Positions 44,255 to 55,640 of a DNA stretch of 64,000 nt are shown in pieces (position 1 is the stretch's first letter; each line of letters begins with the position of its first letter). Position numbers and translations under genes: made by a program. The stretch lies in NCBI GenBank assembly GCA_008973525.1, contig WACJ01000513.1, forward strand, positions 806,001 through 870,000, written 5' to 3'. The DNA is from Stenopsyche tienmushanensis. Taxonomy: Eukaryota; Arthropoda; Insecta; Trichoptera; Stenopsychidae. A model generated the notes under the pieces. That model was not told where the DNA came from. It did no database searches and worked only from the letters and a program-made list of their open reading frames with translations.

Positions 44255-45278
44255 CATTTTTTTTATAAATACTTTACACGCGAAATATATTTCAAATTCG
44301 ACTATTACTTTGAACGGAGTCAATTAACATTTGGTTTATGTACACAGAGTTCTGTTTAATTTGTAATATTTGCGTTTTAACATGTCATAGCGTTGCAGAT
44401 GTAAATTATGCGGAAGCTCTTCAATCGTACGATTAACGTATTTTGCGCATACAGTTGTGAACAAAGTTTTGGCTCAGAAATATGATATATCATCCGTCGG
44501 AAATTAAGAGCTTGTGTTAACTTTCATCAGCGCCTGGTAATTGGCTTAATAATTATTATGTTTTGGGTTTAGATGAAAGCCAATGTTGAAACTAACTTGT
44601 ACATTCACGTTGATTACTTAATTTTGTACCGTGATGAGGAAATAAATACCCGTTGAAATGATTTACTATGTGTAATATGTCGTCACGGGCAAAGAATTGC
44701 TCTGTGGATGGTCCCGTGGTTTAACATAATATTACGCCTTTTTGATATGCCCTGGTTCTGCAGGGGACTGTTTGTGGCTGCACTGTGATGATGATCATTA
44801 GCAACTTAATCATATTGCATTCTTCTCTCCATTTATTCTACCTCCCCTACAAATCCTTATTTTTATTCACCCTCCTGAATTAATTTTAAATCATTGTAGT
44901 AAATGCCAAAAGTATCATCGAGTCCCTAGCAGATTTATTGCATTTAGATATTTTTTGCTACGGAAATCGGTTTAAGATTTTTTTGCGTTTTTCGCAATTC
45001 TCTTTTACCAGAAAAATAATAATTAGAATTTGTTTAAACTTAAAGAATGTTTTATTCATATTTTGATGTACATCTGATTTTTTTTAGTAATTTCCGCCGG
45101 AAATATTAAAGTTATAAGCTGCTGCAAATGGAGAGTCGCTTTCAGAGTTTGCTGTTTACAGGAATTATGAAAGTCACAATTTGTATTCAAAATTACTACA
45201 ATATCTTAATTTTGTGGATGGATCAAAAATTACGTTTATGATATGGAACAACTTTTTGCTCAGGTTAACGGGATTTTT
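44255..45278. other. No gene recognised
   Basis: AT-rich unique sequence. Confidence 0.4.
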
Positions 45279-45280
45279 TG

Positions 45281-45525
45281 GTTAAAAGATGAAGCTGTGT
45301 TTTTGTAATATATAATAAAATAGGCAAGCTATTGGTCTAGCGGTGGCTTTATGCCACGTATAGACACACATACACAGTAGAAGTGGCGCATGCGCGCTGC
45401 GTGTCTGTGATGTATGCGACGGAGACCGAGAAAATAAAATCGATTGTACCTCTCTTTCCTATCAATTGCTGCGTTTCACTTTGCGTGACGTTCAAGAAAA
45501 TTAACTTCAAAATAGTTTTTATCAC
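45281..45525 (+). repeat. Family B copy (45.3 kb)
   Basis: GGTTAAAAGATGAAGCTGTG, TAATATATAATAAAATAGGC, AAGCTATTGGTCTAGCGGTG (A-box-like), GCTTTATGCCACGTATAGAC, GGCGCATGCGCG, GATGTATGCGACGGAGACCG and GTTTCACTTTGCGTGACGTT follow in order. It is followed at once by family C, suggesting the two may be parts of one larger element. Confidence 0.8.
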
Positions 45526-45529
45526 TCGA

Positions 45530-45735
45530 AAAGGTTGAGAATCCGCGTATTTTATTATTCCTATGCAGAAATGAGGCAGTCGTCTGCTCGTTGTCCGGGA
45601 ACATAAATTGTAGAGCTTTCAGTCTAATTCAATGTTGACTGATATAATTTCAGCTCTTCCAAGTAAAGAGGGGAAACCAATAGTTTTACCTTAATTGAAA
45701 AGGCTAACAAACAGATTGTTTGTATTTGAACATTA
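45530..45735 (+). repeat. Dispersed family C, copy 3
   Basis: Shared words with 27600-27835: TTGAGAATCCGCGTATT, AGAGCTTTCAGTC, AATTCAATGTTG and AATTTCAGCTCTTC. Confidence 0.65.
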
Positions 45736-45739
45736 GCTT

Positions 45740-46890
45740 TAAGCACATCATAAAATCATTTTAAAATACATCTCATGTTCATATATTTATTAGATTGCAT
45801 TGCATTAAATACGCCTTGAATGACAGTACTATATAATGTTTATACATGACATCTTTTTGAATAAAATAAGCCAATATATTTTAGTAGAAGATAGTACAAT
45901 TTTAGCAATGGGCGTCATGTTTGGATAAACTTTTATAAATTCAAGCTATTCGCAAAATCAATTGGCTATAACATACCGATCATTCCGAAAATATAAAACA
46001 AGCTACATTCGACGAATTCAGGAAAAATATACTACATAAATGAAATAAACCGATCTCACGGATAAGTGAGATTTGGATTCTGTCGTTGAGATCTTCAATC
46101 GGACGCGTATAAATAATTCATTCCCTTCCCAATAAAGGTAAGGGTTCGGAACATTCCTCTATTTCGTTTATTTTTCAGCAGGTAAAAAAACAGTGATCGA
46201 GGCTCTTTTGAATTATTTAGGGTATCAATATTCACATAAATTAAGTCCCATCAAAACAAATTTACAATGTAATTAATCGAATAACATCAATACTCATTAC
46301 TGAATTAATATAAATTTAATGGGGGCTAAAAGTGTAAATATTGTTCTCTCTCTAATTTAGTAGTATTTTGGGCGTTTTGCGATAAATTTAAATTAAAAAA
46401 AAGTTAATAAAGGATCGCCGTAAAGAGCCTTGTTAGCTTTAGGATGGCAAACATTTACGAAGCATAAAGGACTCGTATACTCTGAGGGACATTTTAACCC
46501 TTGTATAAGTTTTGTGTATATAAAACTCCCCAAATTTCATTCATTTGATTGCTACTTCCTGCTTTCGTTGATGCGGAAATAGAATGAGACTTTTTTGCGA
46601 AAAAAAAATTCGTTAAAGACAATGAAAAAGATGCTGAAAACCACCCATTTTTCATCCCCGGAGCATCTCAATACGCGTGTATATTATAATTTCAATTTTA
46701 TAAATTGCTTCACAAACAAACCTCCGGGAGTTTCGTAATATTATTCCTCGTTAAAATCTGTCGATGTAATCTAAAACGTTGCTTAACGCTATCCGGGAAT
46801 AAATTTGCATTAAAGTCGATCGGTTTTGATATGAACTTCAATAAGGCGAATATGGTTCTAGTTTTCGGCTTATCAAACTGTGCTTAAATT
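45740..46890. other. No gene recognised
   Basis: AT-rich unique sequence. Confidence 0.4.
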
Positions 46891-46899
46891 TTAATGACG

Positions 46900-47960
46900 A
46901 CATACTTGAGAGTCATAATGGAAACAGATTCGCAATTAAGTATCGAAGATTTATCGCAGAGGATGCATTCGCCGCGCAGTTCAAGAGCATTTAAAACGTA
47001 TTGCGGAGACGAATCGAATGGTGCTCCAAATGCTCGTGAAATCATTGGAATAACGAAGCATTCGGAGAAGGATCGATTTGTGAAAGACTAATTCGAAAAG
47101 GGCAAATATAATGTCGAAAGAGGGAAGATAAAAATGCTGGATAATTGGGTGCCATACGAACTGTCAGAAAGCTAAAATTGAGCCGCTTAGACGGTTTTTC
47201 TCCGTTGATAAATTCAAATACATAACAATAGTAGTTATTCACACCAAAATAAGTAGAATAAATTGACACGACAGTTTCTCTCCGAGTCTTCGATGACTGG
47301 TTTGAAAACCAAAATGCATCCAAGATTTGAAATAAGTCATATTTGGAATGTATTACGAATAAACTTTCTAATTACTTAAAACGAATAATATCCGATTAAT
47401 TATATAAATATATTCGAATATCAAATATTCGATTGGCACCCCCTAAATAGGGGTTTGGATGCCGCACAAACTATCCGACGATAATAAAAGAGAGCGACGA
47501 AACACGCGCAATGCTTTAAGACAAATAATTCATGCCTTTTTGCGCCAAATTGTGACTGGGGATAAAAATGGGTTGTTAATGAAAACAGAAGTCGTAAACA
47601 TCAATGTCGTTCGCTGTGATAAAAACCATTACCGATTCCGAAGCTTTTATTGACGAAAGATTATTTTGAGCGTTTGATGGAACATTCAAGGAATTAGTCA
47701 TTATGAATTTATGAATATTGGTGAAGCAATAACAGCAGATGTGTATTTTCAGTCATTGGAAAAGGCAGAGAATAAAAAAATGAGGGTCAAACGTCGAGAA
47801 TTCATCAGGAAATATTTAGTAATTTTGCAAGACGACAATGTACGTACCCATAAGGCGAAGAAGATGAAGATGATGAATGGGAAGAACTTCCACACGCTCC
47901 ATATTCACCAGACCTGGCCCTTATCATATTTTCGCTTTTTTGCAAATTCTCGAAAGGATA
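46900..47960 (+). pseudogene. Mariner transposase, rearranged and frameshifted
   Basis: The pieces, in order, are a possible helix-turn-helix block (ETDSQLSIEDLSQRM, about 46919-46963), NWVPYELSES (47143-47172), then after about 290 bases a second PHKLSDDNKRERRNTRNAL (47462-47518), FLRQIVTGDKNGL (47540-47578) and HYEFMNIGEAITADVYF. Then come LVILQDDNVRTHKAKK (about 47817-47864) and LPHAPYSPDLAL-like sequence at about 47887-47923. The repeated linker block suggests two fused fragments or an insertion. The VTGDK and QDDN blocks hold catalytic-site positions; E of GDE is K here. No functional product is expected. Confidence 0.75.
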
Positions 47961-48109
47961 AACGCTTTTGAAACGCAACTGAAGTCTAAAATCACATTTT
48001 GACTCAAAACTTGACTGAAGAAGATTGACTACAAACGATTTTTCAACTAAGATTTTATTTTGGCCAATTGTCGGTTGATCTGTGCGGACGGTATTTGTAG
48101 GGTTAAGTG

Positions 48110-48500
48110 TGAAATTTTTAAGATCAGAAAGTATGTAAGACCAGTGCTTTAATTATTAAAAGCACTATGTCTATATAAATGAAACTAGACAGCTGAGCAA
48201 CCCCGCGTATTTTCTTCACAAGAAAAACGCCCTGCGAAGAATGTTATATTCGAATTTTCCATCTTTTTTCCGAATTATAATTTTCCAAGGCGGATTTTTT
48301 TTACTTTTAACGCTTTTACTGCATTAAAATTAGAACAGAGATACCTCCTGAATGTTTTTCGTGCAAATAAAGGCACTTTGATAAATGGATCTGCACTCTT
48401 ATATGTTTTAAATTTCTATTGATGATATTGTTAAATATTGAAGTTACATTTCATGCAGCAATTATCTTTAAGGATTCCAATTATAAGTTTATATTAAAAT
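48110..48500. other. No gene recognised; Helitron-like start at 48170
   Basis: TCTATATAAATGAAACTAGA and GCAACCCCGCG near 48169-48212 recall Helitron-type starts, but nothing downstream supports it. Confidence 0.25.
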
Positions 48501-48600
48501 TTAACCCTTTGCATTCCGCTGTCCCCTCTCAGAGGACATCGTAATTCTAGTATCATTTGGATGTCCACTCTAAGGCGTAATGCATAAAATCGATTTTTCT
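48501..48600 (+). repeat. piggyBac-type terminus or MITE (tentative)
   Basis: TTAA (48501-48504) is followed by CCCTTTGCATTCC, the CCCTTTGC-type start seen in some piggyBac families, then AGAGGACATC. A roughly inverted GGATGTCCACTCTAAGGCGT and AATGC lies at 48568-48592. A closing TTAA is not obvious. Confidence 0.35.
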
Positions 48601-49700
48601 TAGGAACTAAGAAGCTCTAATTCCATTGCGAGTGATTCTCGCGCATATTTTAAATTATTCAAAGATCTACGGAACAATATAATATGCTGAAGCAATTAGA
48701 TTTTGTGCAACTGCAAGCAACTGATTTAGCTAAAAAAAACCGTTAACCTGAACAAATAAGAAAGTTCATTGTGTTAAAATGATTGTACAAATGAGTCGAT
48801 CATGATCAATGTAATCAAATCGGTATCATTTGTCCTGGCGCAACATATTCTTGCGACTAAATGAATATTTATCTCTTCAAATTCAAGTTATAGCCTAGAG
48901 CTCCAACATATTACATTTGCGATGGAAGAAAAGAAAAAGTTTCTTTAAAACCCCATGGTATGTTTCAATTCCGTTTTTTTTTTATCACGAACCAACCGTT
49001 ACGAATAAAAAGCTGATAGCAGCTTTGTAGGGTCATAATAAAAGCTACTTTTGCAGCGAAAGCACGGTAAAAACGAAAAAAAATCGACATTTTTACAACA
49101 GCCGTAAATCTTTCGTTTATGGAAACGCGGAAGATGCGAAACCTCAAAGTATAAAGTAAAAAAATAATACAGCTGTTGAGATCATAACTGAAGAATTACC
49201 CGGATGCTTTGCTCCGTTACATTGAGGGCTAGCTAAAGAGCTCTCGTAACTCTTAGTTTATTCGCATTTTTTGCATTTTTAATAGACCATAAGACCTCGC
49301 AAAACACTATAAAGACAATCTACGCTTTTGTCTCTCTTAAGATATTTGAATACATAAATTAAAATATTGCGTTGAATTAAAAAAATAAGCAAGACGCACT
49401 ACAGTCTTAAAGATTTTCCTCAAATACTTGATCAAAAAAAAATCAAATCACGGCGATTGCGATGCGGCTTCTGAATGAAATGCAATATATAGCCGCAATT
49501 TTGTTATGCTCGTTGCTGCAAAATTAATTGAAATTCATTTCAACAGAAATTCAATTAGCCGGAAAAACATGTTTTCCAGGAATAATAATTCTATATAACT
49601 GAAAATATATTAAAAATGATTTTATTTTACAATATCAATTGAATATACAATTAATTGGCTCGAGGCTACTAGTTAATGGTATGTCAATATTGGTGCAAAC
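48601..49700. other. No gene recognised
   Basis: AT-rich unique sequence. Confidence 0.4.
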
Positions 49701-49710
49701 TGCTGTCTAC

Positions 49711-50016
49711 AGGATTTTTCAATAGGGACATCTATAAAATTTATAGCAAATTATTTAGTAATATATGGCAAAAACCAGCAAGGAACTGGTTTTCGATTTA
49801 ACGCCATTTGACTTCTTCCTTTGGGGCTATCTTAAATCGCAAGTCTATGCATATAAATCACACGTATATAAGATTGCGGCAAATATTTGAACAAATTTAT
49901 ATTTCACACTTAATGCCATTTAATAATCCTTTAAATAAAATAAAAAAATCAGTAGATATCTTACATACAACTTATTTTATTTACATTTAAAAATTGAGTG
50001 TCTTTATTGTAAGACC
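49711..50016 (+). mobile_element. Tc1-like element, internally deleted, both TIRs
   Basis: The left end AGGATTTTTCAATAGGGACA (49711) and the right end TTGAGTGTCTTTATTGTAAG (49993-50012) are inverted partners. The interior (about 49800-49860) encodes LTPFDFFLWGYLKSQVYAYK, the diagnostic C-terminal block of an IS630/Tc1-type transposase, then decays. About 0.3 kb of an original of probably over 1 kb remains, so it behaves like a MITE. Confidence 0.75.
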
Positions 50017-50057
50017 GTGCATCGATTATAATTGATTTCTATTTGTTAATAGGTATT

Positions 50058-50175
50058 CTTAGCTAAATGATGAAGCTGTGTTTGTGTAATATATAATAAA
50101 ATAGACAAGCTATTGGCGCAGTGGTTGCTTTATGTTCCGTATAGACACACACGCAATAAAGGTGGCTATTAGAGA
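50058..50175 (+). repeat. Family B, left half (50.1 kb)
   Basis: TTAGCTAAATGATGAAGCTG, TAATATATAATAAAATAGAC and AAGCTATTGGCGCAGTGGTT. Here the A-box-like motif is TGGCGCAGTGG, a perfect fit to the Pol III A-box consensus. It starts 40 bases after the Tc1-like element. Confidence 0.8.
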
Positions 50176-50492
50176 TTCTGTGTCGAGACGTCACGGAACT
50201 TTATTTTTGTGATTTTTGATGCGTTTAATATATTGTACAACTATGAAAAAAACATTTTATGCCCCCGAAACCCTCGAAATTCTTCGAAATGTCCGATTTG
50301 TATTGAATGAAAGTAGGTAGGATAGAATAGCAGCATAAAAAAAATGCAACACGTCTGCGCCCAATTGATATTGTGTGAGATTCCAGAATTCCACCGAAAG
50401 AATTCCAAGAACAATGGAACTGATACTTGTTCCAAGTATGTATTAAAACCAGCTGGGACCGATTGATTCGTAGAAAAATTCAGAAAGAGTAA

Positions 50493-51445
50493 ATGAAAGA
50501 TCAATATTTTGTAAATACAATATCAGTTTGTTTCCTGACTTTGACCTACTTCGTTATCTTGCTTTTCTTGTGTTTGAAATTTTACCGGAAATTTTTCAAA
50601 GGTTGGAAAGGATTTAAATGGAAGTATGAAAACATTACGAAACTGTCTAAAATGAATGTTCAATTCATTCCAACCACCCAATTTTTAATAATTAATTTTA
50701 TGAAAAAGAAAACGCTTCCAGAAATCATTGCCCGGCTAGCTGCGCTGGATGACTTTTCCATAAGAGGTATAACGAATAGTGATTCCATTCGTGAATATGT
50801 TACATTAAAAGGGTTTTCATTATCGAAAAATCAATCCGACATTATGAGATTGATCTCGAAATTTTACAAAGAAAAAATAATTGAAGTAATTTCCAATATA
50901 AAAGACTTAAAGAAGTGAATTCGTGCTTTAGCCTGACAATGGATGAGTGGACGAGCATAAAAAATAGAAGATATTTTAATATTATAGTACATTCTGAAAA
51001 CGATATATTTAATCTAGGACTTGTTTACCTTTCTGGAAAATGTGATTCTTTTGAAATTCGTAAAATTGTTGAAAATCAGTTGAGTGAATTTGTAATTGTT
51101 TTTGAACGTGAAATAGTAGCAAAAATGACTGATGGTGCTGGTGTGATGAAAAAATTCGTCAATGAACTTTGCATAAATCATGCTATACATCTAGCTATAG
51201 TTGAAACATTGTACCAGAAAACTTATCAAACAGAAACAGAAGGAGATTTAAATTATTCCAATGAAAATGAACAAAACACTGAAGAAAGTGACTCCGAAAA
51301 TGATAATTCAGAAAGATACAATAAGTTGGTTATTTTACATTTGAATGTTTACGTTTTAAAAAATCTGTACATAATTGAAGAGAAAATAAGTTTTAAGAGT
51401 CCCGGGACTTTAAAAAGCCGAGACTTCAGAATCCCTAGTAATTAA
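50493..51445 (+). pseudogene. hAT transposase, frameshifted and truncated
   Basis: Two overlapping frames form one protein with a single frame change at about 50911-50918. Frame one (50493-50918) has the hAT core start (FMKKKTLPEIIARLAALDDF and the following SIRGITNS). Frame two (50915-51445) continues CFSLTMDEWTSIKNRRYFNI, NLGLVYLSGKC, VAKMTDGAGVM (the RNase H-like TDGA block) and CINHAIHLAI, typical of insect hAT transposases. An acidic stretch (51240-51318) follows, then the sequence departs from the family, so the C-terminal half and dimerisation domain are missing. The GTG at 50915 is not a natural start. No terminal repeats are recognised. Confidence 0.85.
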
Positions 51446-51543
51446 GTTGTAAATAGATAACGTCTCTGGGGGGCTTTTCGACGTCGATAAGTTCAGTTGA
51501 AAATAAAAACGCCCCAAAAAATAATAAGCGAAATTTTACACGT

Positions 51544-51793
51544 TCATCCATGAAAATCGAATCCCTCCCCTGTTTGCTCATCATATTTCAACTGCTGTAA
51601 CGTACGATATTTGTCGAGGTAGACTCGTTTGTCGTTTGCAAATAATCCTTCCTCTTTTGGGGGCTTCTTTATGAACTTTATATTTTCCCCACAGCGATTT
51701 TCCTGGATTTTTTTTAGGAGGTATTTCAAAAGATAATCGGTTTGTCTTTCGAGTGATACGTTTTTCCAGCGATTCACAGTATGAAAATATTGA
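51544..51793 (-). CDS. Candidate terminal exon of a host gene, unknown product
   Basis: On the minus strand an AG acceptor (CCATTTCAATTAG before 51793) opens an 83-residue segment. It runs QYFHTVNRWKNVSLERQTDY, then LLKYLLKKIQENRCGENIKF, ending DEQTGEGFDFHG and a stop at 51544. The composition is balanced and hydrophilic, with scattered conserved-type residues (W, C, Y, G). It reads more like real protein than the other short frames in this AT-rich window. The pyrimidine tract is weak and no AATAAA is seen within 60 bases downstream. I do not recognise the family. It lies 98 bases from the hAT relic on the opposite strand. Confidence 0.4.
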
Positions 51794-51799
51794 CTAATT

Positions 51800-52700
51800 G
51801 AAATGGGAACGATTGTGTTTATGTATTAATATGAATTGGGGATGAACAGCGAACAAAATAAATCAAATCTAAACAAATGTAATATATCAATATCATTAAA
51901 TCTTATTAAATCACCGCGAGCTACTTACCGATGAGTCGCTTTGTTTTATCGTATAAATATTTTGTTTTAACAACTAGAAATGATTATGCTAGGGTGAATC
52001 CAAAAATGACTTCACGTTTTAATGGAACATGATATGCATGCGCGAAGAGCATCTGTGATGTATGCCAACAAAATGAAAATAATACTAACAAAATGTGTGT
52101 ATCTTAAATTGGAAGTCTGGATTTGAACATTAAGCCTATAAATTATTTATTTGATATCAACAAATTTTAAATCAAATTAATTGAAGCACTTCAATTGCCT
52201 TGAATGGTAACCCATTTTGTATCAAAATCATTTGAGCGTTCCTATGGAAGCATAAAGAATAAACGTCCAATGACGAAATTGGAATATTATTCGGATTTAA
52301 TATGCCCTGCCTAATTTTATTAATCGTCACAGTATGTATTTATTTTTTGCTTTAAAAATAAACATAAAATTCCCGGCTTTTCTTACGTTCCAAATTTTAG
52401 GCTAAAAAGTTTTTGGATTCTCGGAAATGAACAGTCGAAATTCTGGGAATTGTTGCCTCGTTTTGGAATTCATTCACTTAGAACTTTTATTTTTTATATG
52501 CTTACATGGAAAATCATTTCCCAGAAATTTCCCTTTGAGATCATTATTTCAGGAAATATATGGATTATCTTAGAAATAATCTTTAAGCAGAAGAATGTTT
52601 TCCATTGATGACTTCAAATAAAAAACTAGGCGATTCTCTATCATGATGTCGCGTAATAGCGAAATTGTAATAGGAAATCGCGCTTATTGATGGTTGAATG
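51800..52700. other. No gene recognised
   Basis: AT-rich unique sequence. Confidence 0.4.
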
Positions 52701-52704
52701 GATT

Positions 52705-52805
52705 TACGGACCTTATGTATACGACGGAGACGGAAATGCTACGAACGATTTTCTTTTTCATTGCGGCTTGCACTTTCACTTTTCGTGACATCAATTCGCC
52801 CGTTC
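52705..52805 (+). repeat. Family B, right-half fragment (52.7 kb)
   Basis: ATGTATACGACGGAGACGGA, TGCTACGAACGATTTTCTTT and CACTTTCACTTTTCGTGACA follow family B order. Confidence 0.65.
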
Positions 52806-53305
52806 ACAATCATTTTCTATTATATAATACTTTATGCTGGAGGCGACTAATTAATAAAGTTGGGTCGGGCATTACAGTATATTTAGTAATATGGTTGGGA
52901 TTTAATTTAATGCATTTCACAATATTTTATCATTTTCCGATGAAATAAAATGAAATTTTACTACATCAAAAGTTGCATTTCATCTATGACCAGTTCATAT
53001 ATCCCAAAAAGGAGCTCATAGCTCGAAACTTCATTTACAGGTATTCCAACAATGAAATGCTTTTCATCAAATATTCTCCAAAAACTCCTAATGCGCATTT
53101 CCGAGTACGGAAATATATGTTCCAGCACAATAGAATATTGTTCTCTTTGTTGTTAGAAATATTCCTGTTTAAATTCTATTTAGTTTTGATTGAAATATTT
53201 CTTCGGTTTAGTTATTTTCGAAATGCACGAGGATATTAATTTTAATTACAACTTAATTTCGACATTATCTAAAGAAGACTAGTGTGTACTAGCAAATGTA
53301 CAAAG
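52806..53305. other. No gene recognised
   Basis: Two overlapping-end plus-strand frames (52694-52948 and 52973-53239) have no domain. Confidence 0.35.
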
Positions 53306-53306
53306 A

Positions 53307-53943
53307 TAGTCCTGGAAGTACCCGATCTAATAAAGGAAACACAAATTGAAAAAAAAAAAGTCTTATTTCTTCAACATTGTCTCCTTTCAGCTCGATACGC
53401 TTTTCTCAGCGATGATCAATAGCTTCAATACCCTGTAAATAGTGAGAACCATCGAGCCCCTCAAAATAGCCATCAACCGCCGACTTCACTTTCTATTTAG
53501 CCGTGCAGTCGTTTTTTTTCTTAATTTCGTTGACTTCATCGTTGTAAATCATCGCAAAAACTTGGTTTTGTTGCTTTGAAACATCGTCAAAAACTCGATC
53601 GAAACTTGAAGTTTTATCATTTCCAAATGTTGCCAATACGCGATGTACGGCACTTTTTGAAATGCCTATCATAATTGCTAGCTCGCAAAATTTCAGTAGA
53701 TAGGCATTCAATTTAATTTTGTGGATTTTCTTCACCATTTTTGGGTGGTTATCTCATTTGGCAGCTCGTACGGTCTTGTTTAAATTCTGCCACCCAATAT
53801 TTTATTATTGTAAACGAAGAAGCAGACTCCGCCAGAGTAGAATTTAGATCGGCTTTAATATTGGTTAGATTGAGACCTTTCAAATAAAAGTATTGTAATA
53901 ACGATGAACAATTTTTCACAAATTCGGTTCGGTCTGGGACCAC
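53307..53943 (-). mobile_element. Mariner (M1), internally deleted, minus strand
   Basis: The left edge TAGTCCTGGAAGTACCCGAT (53307) is the M1 terminus; the right edge at about 53943 carries GGTCCCAGACCGAAC on the minus strand. The minus strand encodes an N-terminal domain (LLQYFYLKGLNLTNIKADLN, SFTIIKYWVAEFKQDRTSCQ), then after a shift MVKKIHKIKLNAYLL and IMIGISKSAVHRVL (helix-turn-helix). It goes through NEIKKK directly to SAVDGYFEGLDGSHY. The catalytic core is missing between these blocks, as in the 3391 copy. Confidence 0.85.
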
Positions 53944-53949
53944 CTTCGT

Positions 53950-55160
53950 GCGTATACTATATGTTTTCCTGCGGGATCATTTACGGGTTTTGAGCATTTC
54001 TTCTTCAGGATTATCACAGCACGTAATGAATATATTGTATCAATGATTGCTAGTACAGCGACTCACCGGTGAGTCGCTAGCGCTTAAGCTGTTTAAGGAA
54101 TATCATTAATTTCATATCTATTATCAAATTTAATTTAGATCCTATGGAGGAACTATAATGGTATTATTTTCTACCTACTCGACGAAACATAATATAATCG
54201 TGGATAAGTAGAATGTTTATTTTAATAAAGTATATTCTAAGAATTAAAATGAAAACAGCTCTGGCATATCATGGATAATTTTAGATAAATATACTATTGT
54301 CTAATTTAAAGAGAAATCCATCAATGATTTAAAGCATAGGCGTAATTAAGCGTCTTATATAATAATATGTTCATATTAAAATAAAACTATTCTTGGATGA
54401 GCGATTTAGATCCTTTATTAGCATGGAAAATTCCTTATTTTTCGATGTCTGTTCCTATTGTTATATAAAATATAATATTTCATCTTCTTTCGAATAGCAA
54501 CATGTGTGACATGGACTATGATGGCTTTTTGAGTCATTGTTTCGTTTGCGAGAAAGTATTTTCGTAATCCATTTTCCATCCAGTTTTATTAATGTATAAA
54601 TTTCCAGAGTGCACGTTTTTTTCCACGCCACCCTAGTATTTGACGTTGTTTATAATTTTATGCTTTGAATTTCATAGCAGCATAATAGATTTTTGACAGT
54701 GTCAATGAAAATCGTTCGTGTGCTATGTGTAGATGGCATAAAATTTGAATAGATGCGAATTTTTAAAATTTTTACTCTCATGAAATCGCAGAATATTCAC
54801 ATCGACATTACACAAAATATTGTGTTCGACGAAAAAGGAGTATGCTGTTACACTTCCCAGTTTAATTCCCGTATTTTATACAGTGTCAATTTTGTTTTAA
54901 GAGGGTGCGCATTAACAAGAGAGTCTTCATTCTGTTGAATAAATGCGGATGTTCCTTATTTAACTTTTGATGCAAGACTTCTAATTTTCGACAATAAACT
55001 TATGCAGTTACAGTTTCTCCCGGTTTCACTCATTCATAATGAATTATTTCCCATATATCCTACCATATGCAAAAAATAACTTTTTTTTAAAGTCGGTGAA
55101 GCGGTGAGATACCCATCCTACCCCATATCATCTATCCTATTAATTTTGCCAATAAATTTT
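53950..55160. other. No gene recognised
   Basis: AT-rich. A stretch near 54835-54905 weakly matches 985-1050. Confidence 0.4.
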
Positions 55161-55164
55161 AAAT

Positions 55165-55245
55165 GATCTTAATGGGATCCGATTAGCGATTTTAGTGTGT
55201 CGTTATCAAAATTTGAAGGTTCGTTTTCGCTTCATCCTTTAAACT
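55165..55245 (+). repeat. Dispersed fragment shared with 1868-1955
   Basis: See the entry at 1868-1955; the order GATCCGATTAGCGATTTTAG, TGTGTCGTTATCAAAATTTG, CTTCATCC is conserved. Confidence 0.4.
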
Positions 55246-55429
55246 TCTATTACCCGATACAAATTTCTGGAACCAATTTTGGCATCTGTGATCAATACTA
55301 CTTCACCATAAACACCATTGCGTGCTTTACTGGCTTTCGGGTTTGGACATTGTATCCTTAAAATATAATAAAAAATCTTTTTCACGAAAATGATGCTTAT
55401 TGTAATTGCTGTAATTATAGCAATTGTTA

Positions 55430-55640
55430 CTTCCCTAGCCCCTACAGCTGGCGATAGTATCCTCAGGGTGGAATTTCCCAGACACACGACTGTAACGTGG
55501 GCGAGAAGGGCTTCAATAGGGGTCGAATTTTAATGACCAGATTTTCACGATTATGTTTATTTTCCACTTCGGATCAGTGGCGGTAGCGAGGCGTAGACGG
55601 CCCTTCCAAGTGACTCCAGACCGAACCCTATCTTGAACTG
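55430..55640 (+). repeat. Long inverted repeat, left arm
   Basis: It is inverted relative to 57690-57905 over about 200 bases: GATAGTATCCTCAGGG, CAATAGGGGTCGA, TTTTCCACTTCGGATC and GCGAGGCGTAGAC. The minus-strand frame through it (55239-55487) and the plus-strand frame through the other arm (57863-58099) share a LGN..L.IL peptide because the DNA is homologous. A CAGTGGCGGTAGCGAGGCGT motif at 55574 resembles hAT termini. Confidence 0.65.
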
